From NCBI GenBank assembly GCA_020536535.1, contig JAHLWZ010000907.1, forward strand, positions 3,079 to 51,287: DNA of 48,209 bases, read 5' to 3'. Source of the DNA: Pelomyxa schiedti (Eukaryota > Evosea > Pelobiontida > Pelomyxidae). The position numbers and the translations under genes are program-made. Within the stretch, counting starts at the first letter, position 1. Every line of letters begins with the position of its first letter. This document shows, piece by piece, positions 1 through 10,681 of the stretch. The notes under the pieces were generated by a model. The model searched no databases. It saw only the letters and a program-made list of their open reading frames with translations, and was not told the DNA's origin.

Positions 1-492
1 CACCATAGAACCCACAGCATACTTATTTGTGTTTTTAACTGTCACCAATACCCAACACCACACCACACCTTTTTGAATTTGAATTGAGTGTTGAATCATA
101 GCTTTTTTACTTTTTCTCGTTTGTATGTTTCTTTTCACCACCCTCATTAGTACTTTGGGTGCTCTTGGGGGAGATTGCACCGTGTTTGGGGACGAAAGCA
201 GTGTTACGGGGACTACTTGTCTTGGGGCGATGCAAAGCTTTGGGTTGTGCACAAGGAACAAAACCCGAAAAGGAAACGTATCGGTCGCCGCTTTTTCCAC
301 GCAGCATCTCCCCAAGACAATTTTTCCCCGGACCTTGATTTTCTCCTAAAAACAACTTTTTTTACCCCAAACACAATGCCAGCTCCCCAACACCATCCCC
401 TTTAAAACCGGAAGGAAAATGCATGGAAACAATAAATAAACAACAAACACAAACAAGCAACACAACAAAGAAAAACCACAACCACTCAAGAA
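1..492. other. 5' flank of the cysteine protease gene
   Basis: No convincing gene is seen in this stretch. It holds short overlapping open frames on both strands with no recognisable domain. The last 80 bases are A/C-rich and lead into the protease start codon, so this part is probably promoter and 5' UTR. Confidence 0.4.
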
Positions 493-1612
493 ATGAAGGC
501 AGCACTGATTATTGCATTGATGGTGGCCACCGCGGCCGCGTGGACCAGGCTCGACTTCCAGAAGTGGGCAGCAGAGCACAACAAGAACTACGAGACGGAG
601 AACAAGGCGTCCCTCAGGTTCAAAATCTGGCTCCACAACATGGAGTCCAACGCCAGGTTCAACGCCCAGGGTCACTCATGGACAGTCGGCGCCAACAAGT
701 TCACCGACCTCACCCCTGAGGAGTTCGAGGTGATTTTTTCCTCTCCCTTTTTATCGTGCATTTGGTGGCTTGTAAAGTAAAATACTATGTAATGTAAAAT
801 ATACATAGCAGTTATTATCATTCTTTGCCTAACGCTTATTGTGCAGTCAATGTACTTGATGAGGCCACAAGTACACGGCAACGTGACAACCAAGTCAGCT
901 AGGGGGCTCGTTGGCGAGACCGTCGACTGGACCAGTGATTGCACAGCAGTCAAGGACCAAGGCGACTGCGGGTCGTGCTGGACATTCGCCACCACAGGCT
1001 CCATCGAGACCTGCCGCAAGATCACAGGAGACGGCGAGCTCATCTCCCTGTCCGAGCAGCAACTGGTCGACTGCTGCACCGGAGCGTGCTGCAACGGATG
1101 CAAGGGCGGGACAATCCAGGGAGGCCTCAAGTGCGCCGAGAGCGGCCTGACAACAGAGACCGCGTACCCTTACACCGAAGTAGACACCAAGGACTGCAAG
1201 GAGCCAAGCAGCCTCAGCACCAAGATCACTTCCTTGACAGCCATCACATCCGGATCAGTTTCACAACTCCAGAGCGCACTCAAGACCCAGCCCATTGCCG
1301 TCGCCATCGACGCCCGTTTGCTCTCGTATGTGTCTTTTTTTTTTCGTTTTGGTATTTCGTCTAACCCATCAATTATTACACAGACCATACACCGGCGGAA
1401 TATGGTGCCCAGATGCGTGCTCTACATCGACACTTGACCACGCTGTCCTGCTCGTTGGAATCGACACCACTGCCAAGGAGCCATACTACAAGATCAAGAA
1501 CAGCTGGGGAGCTAGGTGGGGCGAGGAGGGATACTTCCGCATGTGCATCGGTGACAACCAGTGCGGTATTGCAACTGACGCCGCGTATCCAAAGGGATGC
1601 GTCAAGGCCTAA
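493..1612 (+). CDS. papain-like cysteine protease (cathepsin L-type, C1A family), secreted or lysosomal
   Basis: Three exons (493-729, 847-1325, 1384-1612) join in frame to encode 314 residues. Both introns are GT-AG (117 and 58 nt). The protein starts with a signal peptide (MKAALIIALMVATAAA). It is followed by an I29 inhibitory propeptide containing the pattern GANKFTDLTPEEF, then the mature peptidase. The oxyanion Gln and catalytic Cys lie in KDQGDCGSCW, the catalytic His in LDHAVLLVG and the catalytic Asn in KNSWG. All are intact, so the enzyme should be active. C1A peptidases are made as zymogens, mature in acidic phagosomes or lysosomes, and digest protein endocytosed as food. The length is normal for the family. 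The start is the only ATG directly preceding a signal peptide. The next gene starts 75 bp downstream on the same strand. Confidence 0.93.
730..846 (+). other. intron 1 of the cysteine protease gene
   Basis: GT-AG intron of 117 nt, phase 0, between the propeptide and the mature enzyme. It is A/T-rich, contains in-frame stops, and its removal joins the FTDLTPEEFE end of exon 1 to SMYLMRPQ of exon 2. Confidence 0.85.
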
Positions 1613-1687
1613 GCCCAAATTGTCAACACTAGAGAAGAAAAACAATTTTTACATTTTGAGCGAAAAAAATCACTTCAAAAAACGAAA

Positions 1688-3178
1688 ATGAGAAGCAGAC
1701 GTGGCGGTGGTTCTAAGGAAAACAAAAGAACGAAGAAACCATGTTCCAATGACAGCACACAACATCCAAGTCAGCCAGCGACAGCAGGGCCCATCCTCCC
1801 CGTAGCGCGGATCGTTCCATCCCGCGACGTCCGCTCGCAGTTCCACGCGCTGTGCATGCTGGCACACCCCCGCTGCGGCCGCGGCCACGGCATCGGCGCC
1901 CGCTCCCGGGCCCTCGCGCGCCGCGCAGCCGCCGCCGCGGCCTCGCCGTCGCTGGCTCTGGCCATCAGGGTCGTGTGGGACTGGGTCCTCCGCGACGCGC
2001 CAATCGCGTGGCTCAACGTCCGCATGGGGAAGTTATGCACGTGCTACAGCCGCCGCGACGACCCCGAGGCCGCCGGCGTCGAGGCCCTGTTCACTCTCGG
2101 GGTGTCGCTGGCGACTCTCGGGGTGGTGCCTGGGAACACTAGGCACTGGGCGCGGCGAGTCTGGCACGGGCCGGGCCACAGCGAGATACTCGGGGCTAAT
2201 TGCTATCACTTGGTCGAGAGGATACAGGGCGACGCGATGGTGTACTTGAAATCGAGGGATTGGGGGGGATGTGGTGGCGATGAATGTGAGGGGAGTGGCA
2301 GTGGATGTGGATGTGGCGAGGTGGTTGGGAGTAGGGAAACAAGGTGCAGTGACAGAGTTCCGTTGACTCGGTATGGGTTTGGGGGTGAAATGGGAATGTG
2401 TATGAATCGTAAGTGGCTGGTGGTCAATGAAACGAGTTCAGTTCAAGAATCCCTTGTTCTTGTTAACTTGCTTTCCGTGGCACAACAACAAAATCAGAAC
2501 CCGAAACAAACTTCCAAGGTCATACCCATTCATGGCAACAGAGTGTCAGCAGTTTTCATGGATGAGTACAATTCCGACGAGGCACTGCTTATTTTTGTAC
2601 TTGAAGACTGCTGGGATACTGTGGTGATCAATCTGGAACAGCTATGGTCTTCTGTGGATTGCACGTTTATTCCAATCAGTTCTACGAGGTTCCGGCTGCA
2701 ACCCGGGATAAATTTCTACCAGCAGTCCAAGTTTTTGATACTGCGGACTGAATCACTAACGCGAGCGTTTATTGGCGTTGGGTCTGAAGACTGGCGGTCC
2801 TCTGTTGTTATTCACTGTGATGAATCATCACCAACTGAGCCTGGTTCTCAACTTAACATAAAAGATCCTATCCACATTGGCGGCTATTGTGGGAATATGC
2901 AAGTGTCGCAGCTGAGTGACAGGCTCTACTGCGTTTCAGCTATGCTGAGCTGTGAAATATGGGACTGCAACAATCCATCTGGTGCCATCAAGGTTGTGCA
3001 ATTTCCTGGCTGTGAAGTGGGCCTCCCAGTTGTGTTTGGGCACTGTGGGTTCATGTTCCACTTGCTAGGTGACCGTGTTGTAGTCACCGACTATGCCTCT
3101 GACACAAAAGTGGCTGTCTTCACTTGCACCAAGGGGAAAGTCCATAGTGACCACACTTACCTCTCATTCTTGCTGTAG
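1688..3178 (+). CDS. tandem-family protein A, lineage-specific, beta-propeller-like C-terminal half
   Basis: Uninterrupted 496-residue frame starting at ATG 1688. I do not recognise the family. It is the first of three adjacent paralogues. Residues about 38-60 hold a signature shared by all three: PSRDVRSQFHALCMLAHPRCG in this copy, quoted only as consensus VPSRxVxSQFHxL and HPRCGRG. A low-complexity Ala/Arg/Pro stretch follows, then RVVWDWVLRDAPIAWL and LFTLGVSLATLGVVP. The C-terminal half has repeated short beta-strand-like segments with WD-like endings such as EIWDCN and ends LSFLL, which suggests a propeller-like fold (inference). The first 170 codons are strongly GC-rich and the remainder is much less so. 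There are no introns, unlike most neighbours. No signal peptide or membrane segment is seen. Confidence 0.82.
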   Translation: MRSRRGGGSKENKRTKKPCSNDSTQHPSQPATAGPILPVARIVPSRDVRSQFHALCMLAHPRCGRGHGIGARSRALARRAAAAAASPSLALAIRVVWDWVLRDAPIAWLNVRMGKLCTCYSRRDDPEAAGVEALFTLGVSLATLGVVPGNTRHWARRVWHGPGHSEILGANCYHLVERIQGDAMVYLKSRDWGGCGGDECEGSGSGCGCGEVVGSRETRCSDRVPLTRYGFGGEMGMCMNRKWLVVNETSSVQESLVLVNLLSVAQQQNQNPKQTSKVIPIHGNRVSAVFMDEYNSDEALLIFVLEDCWDTVVINLEQLWSSVDCTFIPISSTRFRLQPGINFYQQSKFLILRTESLTRAFIGVGSEDWRSSVVIHCDESSPTEPGSQLNIKDPIHIGGYCGNMQVSQLSDRLYCVSAMLSCEIWDCNNPSGAIKVVQFPGCEVGLPVVFGHCGFMFHLLGDRVVVTDYASDTKVAVFTCTKGKVHSDHTYLSFLL

Positions 3179-3296
3179 AAGTGCTTTTCCCTTGTGTAGT
3201 ATCCAAGGGCTTAGAGGGAGGCTGAGACGGAGCCTGGAGGAGGAAGAAAGTAAATCTGCTTCAGAGAAAAATCAACGACAAACAATTAAACTCAAA

Positions 3297-4796
3297 ATGA
3301 GCTCGAAGCGCCACCGCTCTACGAAAAAGAACCCAACAACATTTGAAACAACAACAACAACAACAACTTCACAACAACAACAAACAGTCGTCCTCCCTGT
3401 CTCCCGTGTAGTCCCCTCGCGTTCCGTCTCGTCGCAGTTCCACGCCCTCTGCATGCTGACTCACCCCCGCTGCGGCCGAGGCCACCACAACCCCCACGGC
3501 GCAGGCCCCCGCGGGCTCCCCCGGCGCCCCGCACGCCCCACCGCCGCCTCGCCCGCCCAGGGCCCCGCGCTGGCCATCAGGGTCGTGTGGGACTGGGTGC
3601 TGCACGACGCGCCGGTGGCGTGGCTCAACGTCCGCATGGCCAAGCACCGCACCTTCTGGGCCCCGACGCCGTGGCTGGTGGGCCGGCCTGCCCCCGGCGT
3701 CGAGGCCCTGTTCACGGTCGGGGTGTCCCTGGCCACGCTGGGGGTGGTGCCCGACACGCGGGATTGCGTGCGGGCCGTGGAGTGGGAGGGGAGCACCCCG
3801 CGGGCCGAGCTAATCGGGGCCAGCCGCACTCGCTTCGTGGAGTGGATCAGGGGTGATAAAATGGTGTATCTGGCACCCAGGCGACCTCTGGTCACACCAC
3901 TACCTGGAGTGAGTGTGACAGAACCACATAATGACCGCCAGAGGAGTGAGTGGGGGGAGTGCGAATTGAGTGTGGGTGCGAGTGGTGACAGGGTTCCTTT
4001 GGCCCCGTTGGGCGATGGCATGACATTTTCAATGAATCACAAGTGGCTGGTTATAAACGACAGAAGTTCACACCAGAACCGAGTAGTAATTGTCAATCTC
4101 CTTTTGGCCGAGCATCAGAATCAACAGCAGCAGCAACAACCACCAACAAAGGTTATGACCATTTGCGGCAAAAGTGTGTCACAGGTTTTCCTGGACGAGT
4201 ATCATTGCGATGAGGCATTGTTTATTTATGGACTTGAAGGCTGCTGGGACGCTGTGGTTGTCAACTTGGCGCAGCTGTGGACTCCTGTGGAGTGCAACTT
4301 CACTCCAATCAGTTCCACGCGGTGCTTGATGCCCAAAAATGTATCACTTTTCCAGGCCAAGTTCAAGTGGTTAGTCTTGTGGACGGAATCACGCACTCGT
4401 GCATTCATTGCCAGCGGTTCGGTATATACCACTTCCGTCCTTCACTACGCCGAATCACCCCCATCGCCTGAGCCAGGTGATCCGACCGTTCAAGAGTCCC
4501 TCCACACAGCAATATACTCCACCGCCAGGATGGAACTGTCACAGCTGAGTGATAGGCTCTATTGTCTCTCGGGGCATAAGTTTGAAATCTGGGACTGCAA
4601 CATGCCTGCAACTGCTCTCAGAGTTTTTGAATGGAACGGCCGAGCGGACATGTTTGGCCATGCTGGGTTCCTGTTTCGCTTGACCGGTGATCGCGTTTTG
4701 GTCAGTGACCCTGACTCTGGCACAAATGTGGCTGTGCTCACTTGTAGCAAGGGGAAAGTCCCTACAGACCGCACCGTTCTATCCTTCTTGTTGTGA
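3297..4796 (+). CDS. tandem-family protein B, paralogue of proteins A and C
   Basis: Single-exon frame of 499 residues from ATG 3297. A longer open frame extends upstream without an ATG and overlaps the end of gene A, so ATG 3297, preceded by CTCAAA, is the better start. Residues 1-40 are Lys/Arg/Thr/Gln-rich and contain a run of Thr codons (ACA/ACT) and Gln. The family signature follows (VPSRSVSSQFHALCML, HPRCGRG, RVVWDWVLHDAPVAWL, VEALFTVGVSLATLGVVP). The C-terminal half aligns with A and C throughout: KWLVIND, CDEALFIY, LSQLSDRLYC, FEIWDCN, GHAGFLFRL, terminal LSFLL. The gap from the stop of gene A is 118 bp. Function is unknown; the aligned positions show a recent tandem origin. Confidence 0.82.
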   Translation: MSSKRHRSTKKNPTTFETTTTTTTSQQQQTVVLPVSRVVPSRSVSSQFHALCMLTHPRCGRGHHNPHGAGPRGLPRRPARPTAASPAQGPALAIRVVWDWVLHDAPVAWLNVRMAKHRTFWAPTPWLVGRPAPGVEALFTVGVSLATLGVVPDTRDCVRAVEWEGSTPRAELIGASRTRFVEWIRGDKMVYLAPRRPLVTPLPGVSVTEPHNDRQRSEWGECELSVGASGDRVPLAPLGDGMTFSMNHKWLVINDRSSHQNRVVIVNLLLAEHQNQQQQQQPPTKVMTICGKSVSQVFLDEYHCDEALFIYGLEGCWDAVVVNLAQLWTPVECNFTPISSTRCLMPKNVSLFQAKFKWLVLWTESRTRAFIASGSVYTTSVLHYAESPPSPEPGDPTVQESLHTAIYSTARMELSQLSDRLYCLSGHKFEIWDCNMPATALRVFEWNGRADMFGHAGFLFRLTGDRVLVSDPDSGTNVAVLTCSKGKVPTDRTVLSFLL

Positions 4797-4872
4797 ATCA
4801 CGCAACGAAGACCAGTTTTTTACTTTTCTTTTTTTAATGTCCTTTATCTGAAGACGAACCAATGAAAAAAAA

Positions 4873-6315
4873 ATGAGGACAAGACGCAACCGCAAGCACA
4901 AGTCCCACGCACCCAAACAGCCACAAATATGCTCAACAACCACTCCACATGAAGCGGCAAGTGTTCCTCTCGTACAAGTCATACCGTCGCGATCGGTTTC
5001 GTCGCAGTTCCACACCCTCATGCTGCTGACCCACCCCCGCTGCGGCCGCGGCCGCCCCGGCGCCCGTGCCCGCGGCCTCGGCCGCTGCGCCGCCCGCGCC
5101 CCCCCCGGCCCACCACTCGCCCTCGCCATCGCGCCGCCGTGGCTGGGCGTCGCGGTCCGGGCCGTGTGGGACTGGGTCCTGCACGAGGCCCCGGTGGCGC
5201 TGCTCCAGGTCGCGCTGGAGACGGACTCGCGGGAGTGGTCGCCCCGCGGCAGCGAGGCGATAGTCACCGTCGGGGTGTCCCTGGCCACCCTGGGCGTGGC
5301 GGGGTGGTACACGCGGCGCTGCGCATGCGACGGCCGCACCCAGCTCGTGGCGGCCACGCACGAGCATCTGGTGGAGAGGACCCGGGACCCGTCGGCGGGC
5401 ACAGGTCCCTGTAGGTACTGGGACTACAAGTGGTGGGACCTGACGTTGCAAGAAAAGGGTGGTTGTGGGGACAGGGTGCAACTGATGCGGTATGGGGGTG
5501 GCACGCACCTTTGTCTGAACGACAAGTGGCTTGTCATAAATGAGTGTGATAGGTGGAGGGAGGAACGCGTTGTCATTGTGAACCTGCTTGTGGCGGTGCA
5601 GCAAAATCAGTGGCAGAAACAAAAGAGCAACAAGAACCTTACGGCACACCAACAACAGCCAACGAAAGTAATACCCATGACCGGCAAGCGTCTTCCGTCG
5701 GGAGTGTTCATGGATAAGTATCACAGCGACGAGGCATTGTTCATTTTCCGAGACGACGCCGTTGTGGATGCCGTGGTTATCAACCTCGAACAGCTGTGGA
5801 ACTCTGCCGATGACTCATTCAGGCCAATCGGCTCCACGAGGTGCTTATTGCCAACAACATTTGCATCTCTGGGCGGCACGTTGGAGTGGCTGGTGCTGTG
5901 GACTCTATCACAGACGCGAGCTCTGATTGTCCAGGGCTCAAGCTCTGTTATTCATTACGCTGAGTCGCAGGCCAATCTGCCCGCTCACATCCAAGAGGTT
6001 CTCCATTCTTCGCACTATGACACCTCGAGGCTGAACTTGTCGCAGCTGAGCGAGAGGCTGTATTGCATTGTGGGACCGTCGGTGCTCGAAGTCTGGGACT
6101 GCAACATACCGTCACGCGCCATCAGGGTTGTTGGACTGGATAACAACTGGTGCGACTTGCTGTTTGGGCATTGTGGGTTCATGTTCTCTGTGAGCCGCGA
6201 CCGCGTTTTGATCACCGACTATGAGTCCGGCACAAATGTGGTTGTGATAACTCGCGGAGGTGCCAGCAAGAAGAGCTTCATGACAAACTACACCCAGTTG
6301 TCCTTCTTGTTGTGA
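4873..6315 (+). CDS. tandem-family protein C, paralogue of proteins A and B
   Basis: Single-exon frame of 480 residues from ATG 4873, 76 bp after gene B. It shares the signature VPSRSVSSQFHTL with A and B, and HPRCGRG follows. The insert between this and the AVWDWVLHEAPVALL segment is very GC-rich (Gly/Ala/Arg/Pro). The C-terminal half keeps KWLVINE, SDEALFIFR, LSQLSERLYC, LEVWDCN and the LSFLL end. The N-terminal 20 residues are basic and might be a nuclear signal, though this is weak. Function is not recognised. Intact frames in all three copies argue against pseudogenes. Confidence 0.82.
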   Translation: MRTRRNRKHKSHAPKQPQICSTTTPHEAASVPLVQVIPSRSVSSQFHTLMLLTHPRCGRGRPGARARGLGRCAARAPPGPPLALAIAPPWLGVAVRAVWDWVLHEAPVALLQVALETDSREWSPRGSEAIVTVGVSLATLGVAGWYTRRCACDGRTQLVAATHEHLVERTRDPSAGTGPCRYWDYKWWDLTLQEKGGCGDRVQLMRYGGGTHLCLNDKWLVINECDRWREERVVIVNLLVAVQQNQWQKQKSNKNLTAHQQQPTKVIPMTGKRLPSGVFMDKYHSDEALFIFRDDAVVDAVVINLEQLWNSADDSFRPIGSTRCLLPTTFASLGGTLEWLVLWTLSQTRALIVQGSSSVIHYAESQANLPAHIQEVLHSSHYDTSRLNLSQLSERLYCIVGPSVLEVWDCNIPSRAIRVVGLDNNWCDLLFGHCGFMFSVSRDRVLITDYESGTNVVVITRGGASKKSFMTNYTQLSFLL

Positions 6316-7264
6316 AGTGTGAGTGGTGGGTGGTCTGGGGAAGGAACACAGTATGAAAAGAACAAAAAAATATTTTAGTTTATAGTTACAAAGCAGAATC
6401 AGAGAGGGTTCTAAACCCTCAAATTGAGGAGCGAACAATTTGGAGGATAGCTGTACAGTGGATTGTTTGTTAGACGTTTTAATAGAAGTGGAATATATAC
6501 CGGAGCCAACAACAACAAATAGTAGGAAGCCGATGACTATTGGGCCAACACCGAGAGTGGACTTCTCCTTTTTCTACGGTTAATGTTAGTAAGGTGCCAC
6601 AATAATGAAACTTCGTGAAAGACACATACAGCGGCGTCGACCATTCCTCTCCTTGTCACGTTCCCCTCAAACTTCTCCTCCTTCGCCCTCAACGAACGTG
6701 GCTTGTGCTATACTCCCAGTCAGAATACAACCAAAGGGCGCCCATAAAAAAAAAAAAAAAAAAGCTGGGGTGGGCAAAGGATGCAACGCAAGAAGGATAC
6801 CATACCTTTGTTTGAGCTGTGTGTTTCATTGTGTTTGTTTACGGTACTAGCAGGGTCACCGGTGTTATGCGGGTGTTTGTTTTGAAAAATAAACGGTCAA
6901 AAGGTGTCACCGTGTGCTTGATTTGTTTGACCGGCTTAGAACTTTGGAAATAGAATAGGGAGATCTGCAATTGCAGGCAGGATTTTTTTCTTTCGAAGCG
7001 GGCATTTCGAGAAAAAAACAAACCACGAACCAACACCCGTCGCTTGTCGTCGCTTTTTTTCTTTCCTTTTCCATTTCCCTAATCGAATAGGCTGTGGTGT
7101 GTCACTCTTCATTCTTTACTCATTTCGGTTTTTTTGTTGTTTTTGGGTTTTTCCTTTGTGGTCTATGTTGGGTGTTTGTTGTTGACAAATGAGTGTCTTG
7201 TTCTATGTTGAAGACTAACTTTGGTTGGCCTTTGTGCATACAACCACTATTGGCAGTGCACGAA
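6316..7264. other. intergenic region between the tandem family and the SAPS gene
   Basis: No protein or RNA gene is supported. There is an A-tract of about 18 nt at 6746-6763 and T-rich stretches near 7050-7150. Three open frames of 65-110 residues have no domain features and overlap one another. The right end probably holds the promoter and 5' UTR of the SAPS gene. Confidence 0.4.
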
Positions 7265-10200
7265 ATGATTCTTCCATGGAGACGGTTGTTCCGAAGCGTG
7301 TCACCCATTGACGCGGTGATGAACAGGCCTTCATTCACTCTAAATGATTTGCTGGATGAGCCTGACATGGTTCCGCAATGCAAAGCACAAAACGCACGAC
7401 TTGTGGAATAGTACGTCACCATTGTTTTATTATAACACTCCAATAAAACTTCCACAGTCTTGTGAAGCCAGAAAATATGTACACGCTGTTCAAATACCTC
7501 TCACAGCCACCAGAATCAAACGACGAAAAAGTAGCATTAAAGTATTTTGACCTTCTGATGACATTCATTTGTGGCTGATCACGAATTACAGATACCCAGG
7601 CTTAGCATGTGAAATTTTATGTTGTGAAGTAGTCAATTTGATTGATGCTGTTATTCAGCAACAAGAAACTGGCGAATACAAGCTACTTGACATGCTATTT
7701 TCATACCTTTATCCACTTCCACAGCCTCTTCCTCCCGAAATTCCCAACTATTGTTCACGCGTTGCGTGTGCCCTACTACAAAAGAGGATACCAGAGGTTT
7801 ATTTTAGCATGGGTACAAACAACTTTGCCAACCTTTTAAACAGATGTTGGGGTTCCTCAAACAAAAGAAAGACTTCATTCCGAGACTTGTTCAAAACATC
7901 TCCCACACCCAAACTCCTGATTTGCTGCTTGTTATTATAAAACTTGAAGAGAATCCAGAAGCAACAGGAGCTGTTCAGTGGTTGTGCGACTGTGGGCTTG
8001 TTGAAGCTTTGATCGGATTGTTCCACCCAGAGAATCCCAGAGAGGTTAGTTCCTCCTACTGAACTGAAATTGACAACGAATCTAAATAAATGTCTTTTCC
8101 TCAGAGATGGGAAGGAGGTGCCCAGGCTCTTCAGGATATCATAACAGCTACAGCAAGTGCCGCAAATCCAAGTCCTATCATATATCAACTCCAAACTGAG
8201 GAAATAGCGACAGTTATTTTTCAGTACATACTGGGGAACAAGGTAGCCGAATTTGTAAAATTGTATCTAACGTTACGAGGCAACCACAATTCTGGAGTGT
8301 GCTCTGCCCCCTCTAACGGAATTATTTTCGCTTCTTTCTGCTACGGCTCTAGAAGTGACAACTCCTTTGGGTGTGCATCTTTTTTACGTGGCAAACCCTT
8401 TTTGACATTTTACGCAGACGACTTGCCTGCCTTGTTTCACGTGGTGATTGCGAACTTCCCTCGCTTCGTCGAGTTATTAAATGATAGCACTTGTGTGGTA
8501 TCAAAAATAGCAGTCATATTTTCTAATGACAAGAGAAAATAGCCTCAAGCCAAAAGCTCGGTGTTTGGGGACGGCTACCACCCACTGGGTATTGTGAGAT
8601 TGAGGATTTGCGAATTTATTTCCGGATTTGCCCGAACGAACTTCGCCTGTGTCATGGACACATTCATGCAGTCGAACATTTTGCTTAAAATTATTGTATG
8701 ATCAGGAAGAACCCAAATCACTTATTTATCCCATGCAGGATCTTTTCTTCAACTACAAGTGGCATTCTCTTCTCCACAAGGTAGTTGGCGATTTACTTGT
8801 TGCCATTGTAACGGTCAGGCATAATGATTTAGTTCTGTGGGTAGGTGTCTTTAGATTTAAACCTTCGCTTATTCCACCAAAGTTGCTAACAAACGGAAAA
8901 TTATTGGAAAGAATACTTATTGCGGAGGTTGAGAGCAAACAAGAAGAGTACTACACAAACATCAGACTATCTTTCTTACGTAAACAAGGGACGTCTCGGG
9001 ATTCTTCCTAGGTTATATTGGCACTCTAACCCGAATATCCAACGCAATCAACACTCTTGCTAAGGAGACTGGTCCTGAGAGTGATACCAGAATAACAACT
9101 TTTGTCAACGGTATCATCTAATACTTCTATGAAGAAGACTTAAAATTTTGTAGCAATTCCGGGTTGGCAACAGTACTCCAGTGGGACCCTTGCTGAGAGA
9201 TTGAAAAATGAAACTGGTCTTCTCGGTGGTGCTCGGCCTATACCACTTCCAGGTATATTAGAAAATCTAGGTTTTTTTCTTAATTGTACTAGCCGATCGT
9301 GTTGGACCTGATGGCCAAGTTCTCCCCGCCACTCCAGCAGCACCTCCGTTAGTTTCCCACTTATTTGCGTCTTATAATCTAATTCAATCTAGACCTCCGG
9401 ATCCAGTCGGAGCTTCCTTGGTATACACTTAATTTTTTCTTTCCCCCTAATAAATCCCACCCAGGATTTGGCTGGGCTCATTGACCCTTCAAGGTATTTT
9501 GGGTCACCTGATGATGAAGACAGTGATGAGGACTCTGAAGAAGAGGATAGCGATGAAGAAGATGAAGTTAGAGTAACGCACTCTGCAGCCACTACATCCA
9601 CAGCAGGCAAGGGGAATGAGGACGAAGAGGAAAATAGTGATAGTGCCAGTGGCAGTGATGACGAAGTTATTCATCACTCTGGGGGTGCCCCAGGTAATTG
9701 GTCACCTGGCTCTGGCTCCTCCGACTCCTCTGATGACGATGCCCCCAATTTACCGGTATTTTACAAAGGTAAATCATGTTTGACTTACGCACCAGCAGTG
9801 GCATCAAGGGCGTATCGTGGAAGCCAACACTGTTGATAAAGAAGCAGCGGCAGCTATGGCTGCAGCCAAGTCCTTCTTGAGTGGAAACTTCATCAGTGCC
9901 GAAGACGATGACGAGAATTACAGCAGTGACGGTAGCGGTAGCAGTGAAGAAAAGAAAAGTGATGACAGTGAAGATAAAAAAAGCGGAAGTGGAAGCGAAA
10001 GTGAAGGAAGCCAAAGCGATGATGCACCCAATCCCTTTGAGCACCCAGACTCCGAGGATGAAGAGGAAGTGAAAAAGCTTCCCCCGGCCCCCACTACACC
10101 CGTAACACCAACTCCAACACCCACAACAACACCCCCCGCGACACCAACACCAACACCAACACCAACACCAACACCAACACCAACTCCAGCACCACAGCCA

Positions 10201-10356
10201 CAATCACAACCAACACCAACACCAACACCCACAGCCACAGCCACAACTGCAACACCAAAACAACCGGCGGCACAGCCAGTGAAGGCACCGGAAACAGCAC
10301 AGGTAATCTTCAAATTTCCACCAACACTTTACTTAAAACACAAAAGATACCCGTGA
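7265..10356 (+). CDS. SAPS-family regulatory subunit of protein phosphatase 6
   Basis: Multi-exon gene. The first exons are 7265-7410, 7458-7541, 7592-7796, 7844-8044 and 8105-8242, with GT-AG introns of 47-60 nt; later exons run through 8280-9770 to a long last exon. Characteristic SAPS segments appear in order: TLNDLLDEPDMVPQCKAQN, KYPGLACEIL, LGFLKQKKDF, a helical repeat region, IIDLFFNYKWHSLLHKVV, and GYIGTLTRISNAI. The family binds the PP6 (Sit4-like) catalytic subunit and targets it to substrates in cell-cycle and stress signalling. The C-terminal 270 residues are an acidic Ser/Asp/Glu tail followed by a Thr-Pro repeat (10138-10230), probably disordered and phosphorylated. An upstream in-frame ATG at 7205 is possible, but the homology begins just after 7265. 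The stop is at 10354-10356 if the last exon is read through; a GTAATC donor at about 10303 with an acceptor near 10475 would give a different short end. Confidence 0.85.
10138..10230 (+). repeat. ACACCA/CCAACA microsatellite encoding a Thr-Pro repeat
   Basis: Near-perfect tandem hexamers of the ACACCA type within the last exon of the SAPS gene. In frame they encode alternating Thr and Pro. Such tracts slip easily and their length may vary between alleles. Confidence 0.8.
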
Positions 10357-10681
10357 TAAAAACAGGGGACCCAAATGTACCACTCAATAATTATACCCTC
10401 TAACAAATTCACTGCCACATAATAACCGTTAATTAAAACACAACACCCATCACCACATTCTCATCTTTCTTTAGAATTCCACCTTGGGTGTAGCTCAAAA
10501 GGGTCACTAACCAGTATACTTCCACCTCCTTAAATGCAAGCAAAAAAATGTAGAATTCAGTACAAATCCCTCACTTTTTTCGTTTGACTGGCAGCACTTC
10601 CCTGCGTGGAAGTGTCAGGCTTTTTTCCCCCCTTCTCCAGAATAAACACAAAAAAGAAATTCGTTGTGATTGCGCTGCCGT

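Noticed and set aside
7570-7591. A 21-nt intron in the SAPS gene (GTGGCTGATC...CAG)
   Set aside because: A 50-nt intron 7542-7591 gives the conserved KYPGLACEIL join in frame and fits local intron sizes.
10357-10681. Continuation of the SAPS gene by an intron GTAATC...TTTAG with a short last exon
   Set aside because: Possible, but the intron would be about 170 nt, longer than its neighbours, and adds only about 12 residues. The read-through stop was kept.
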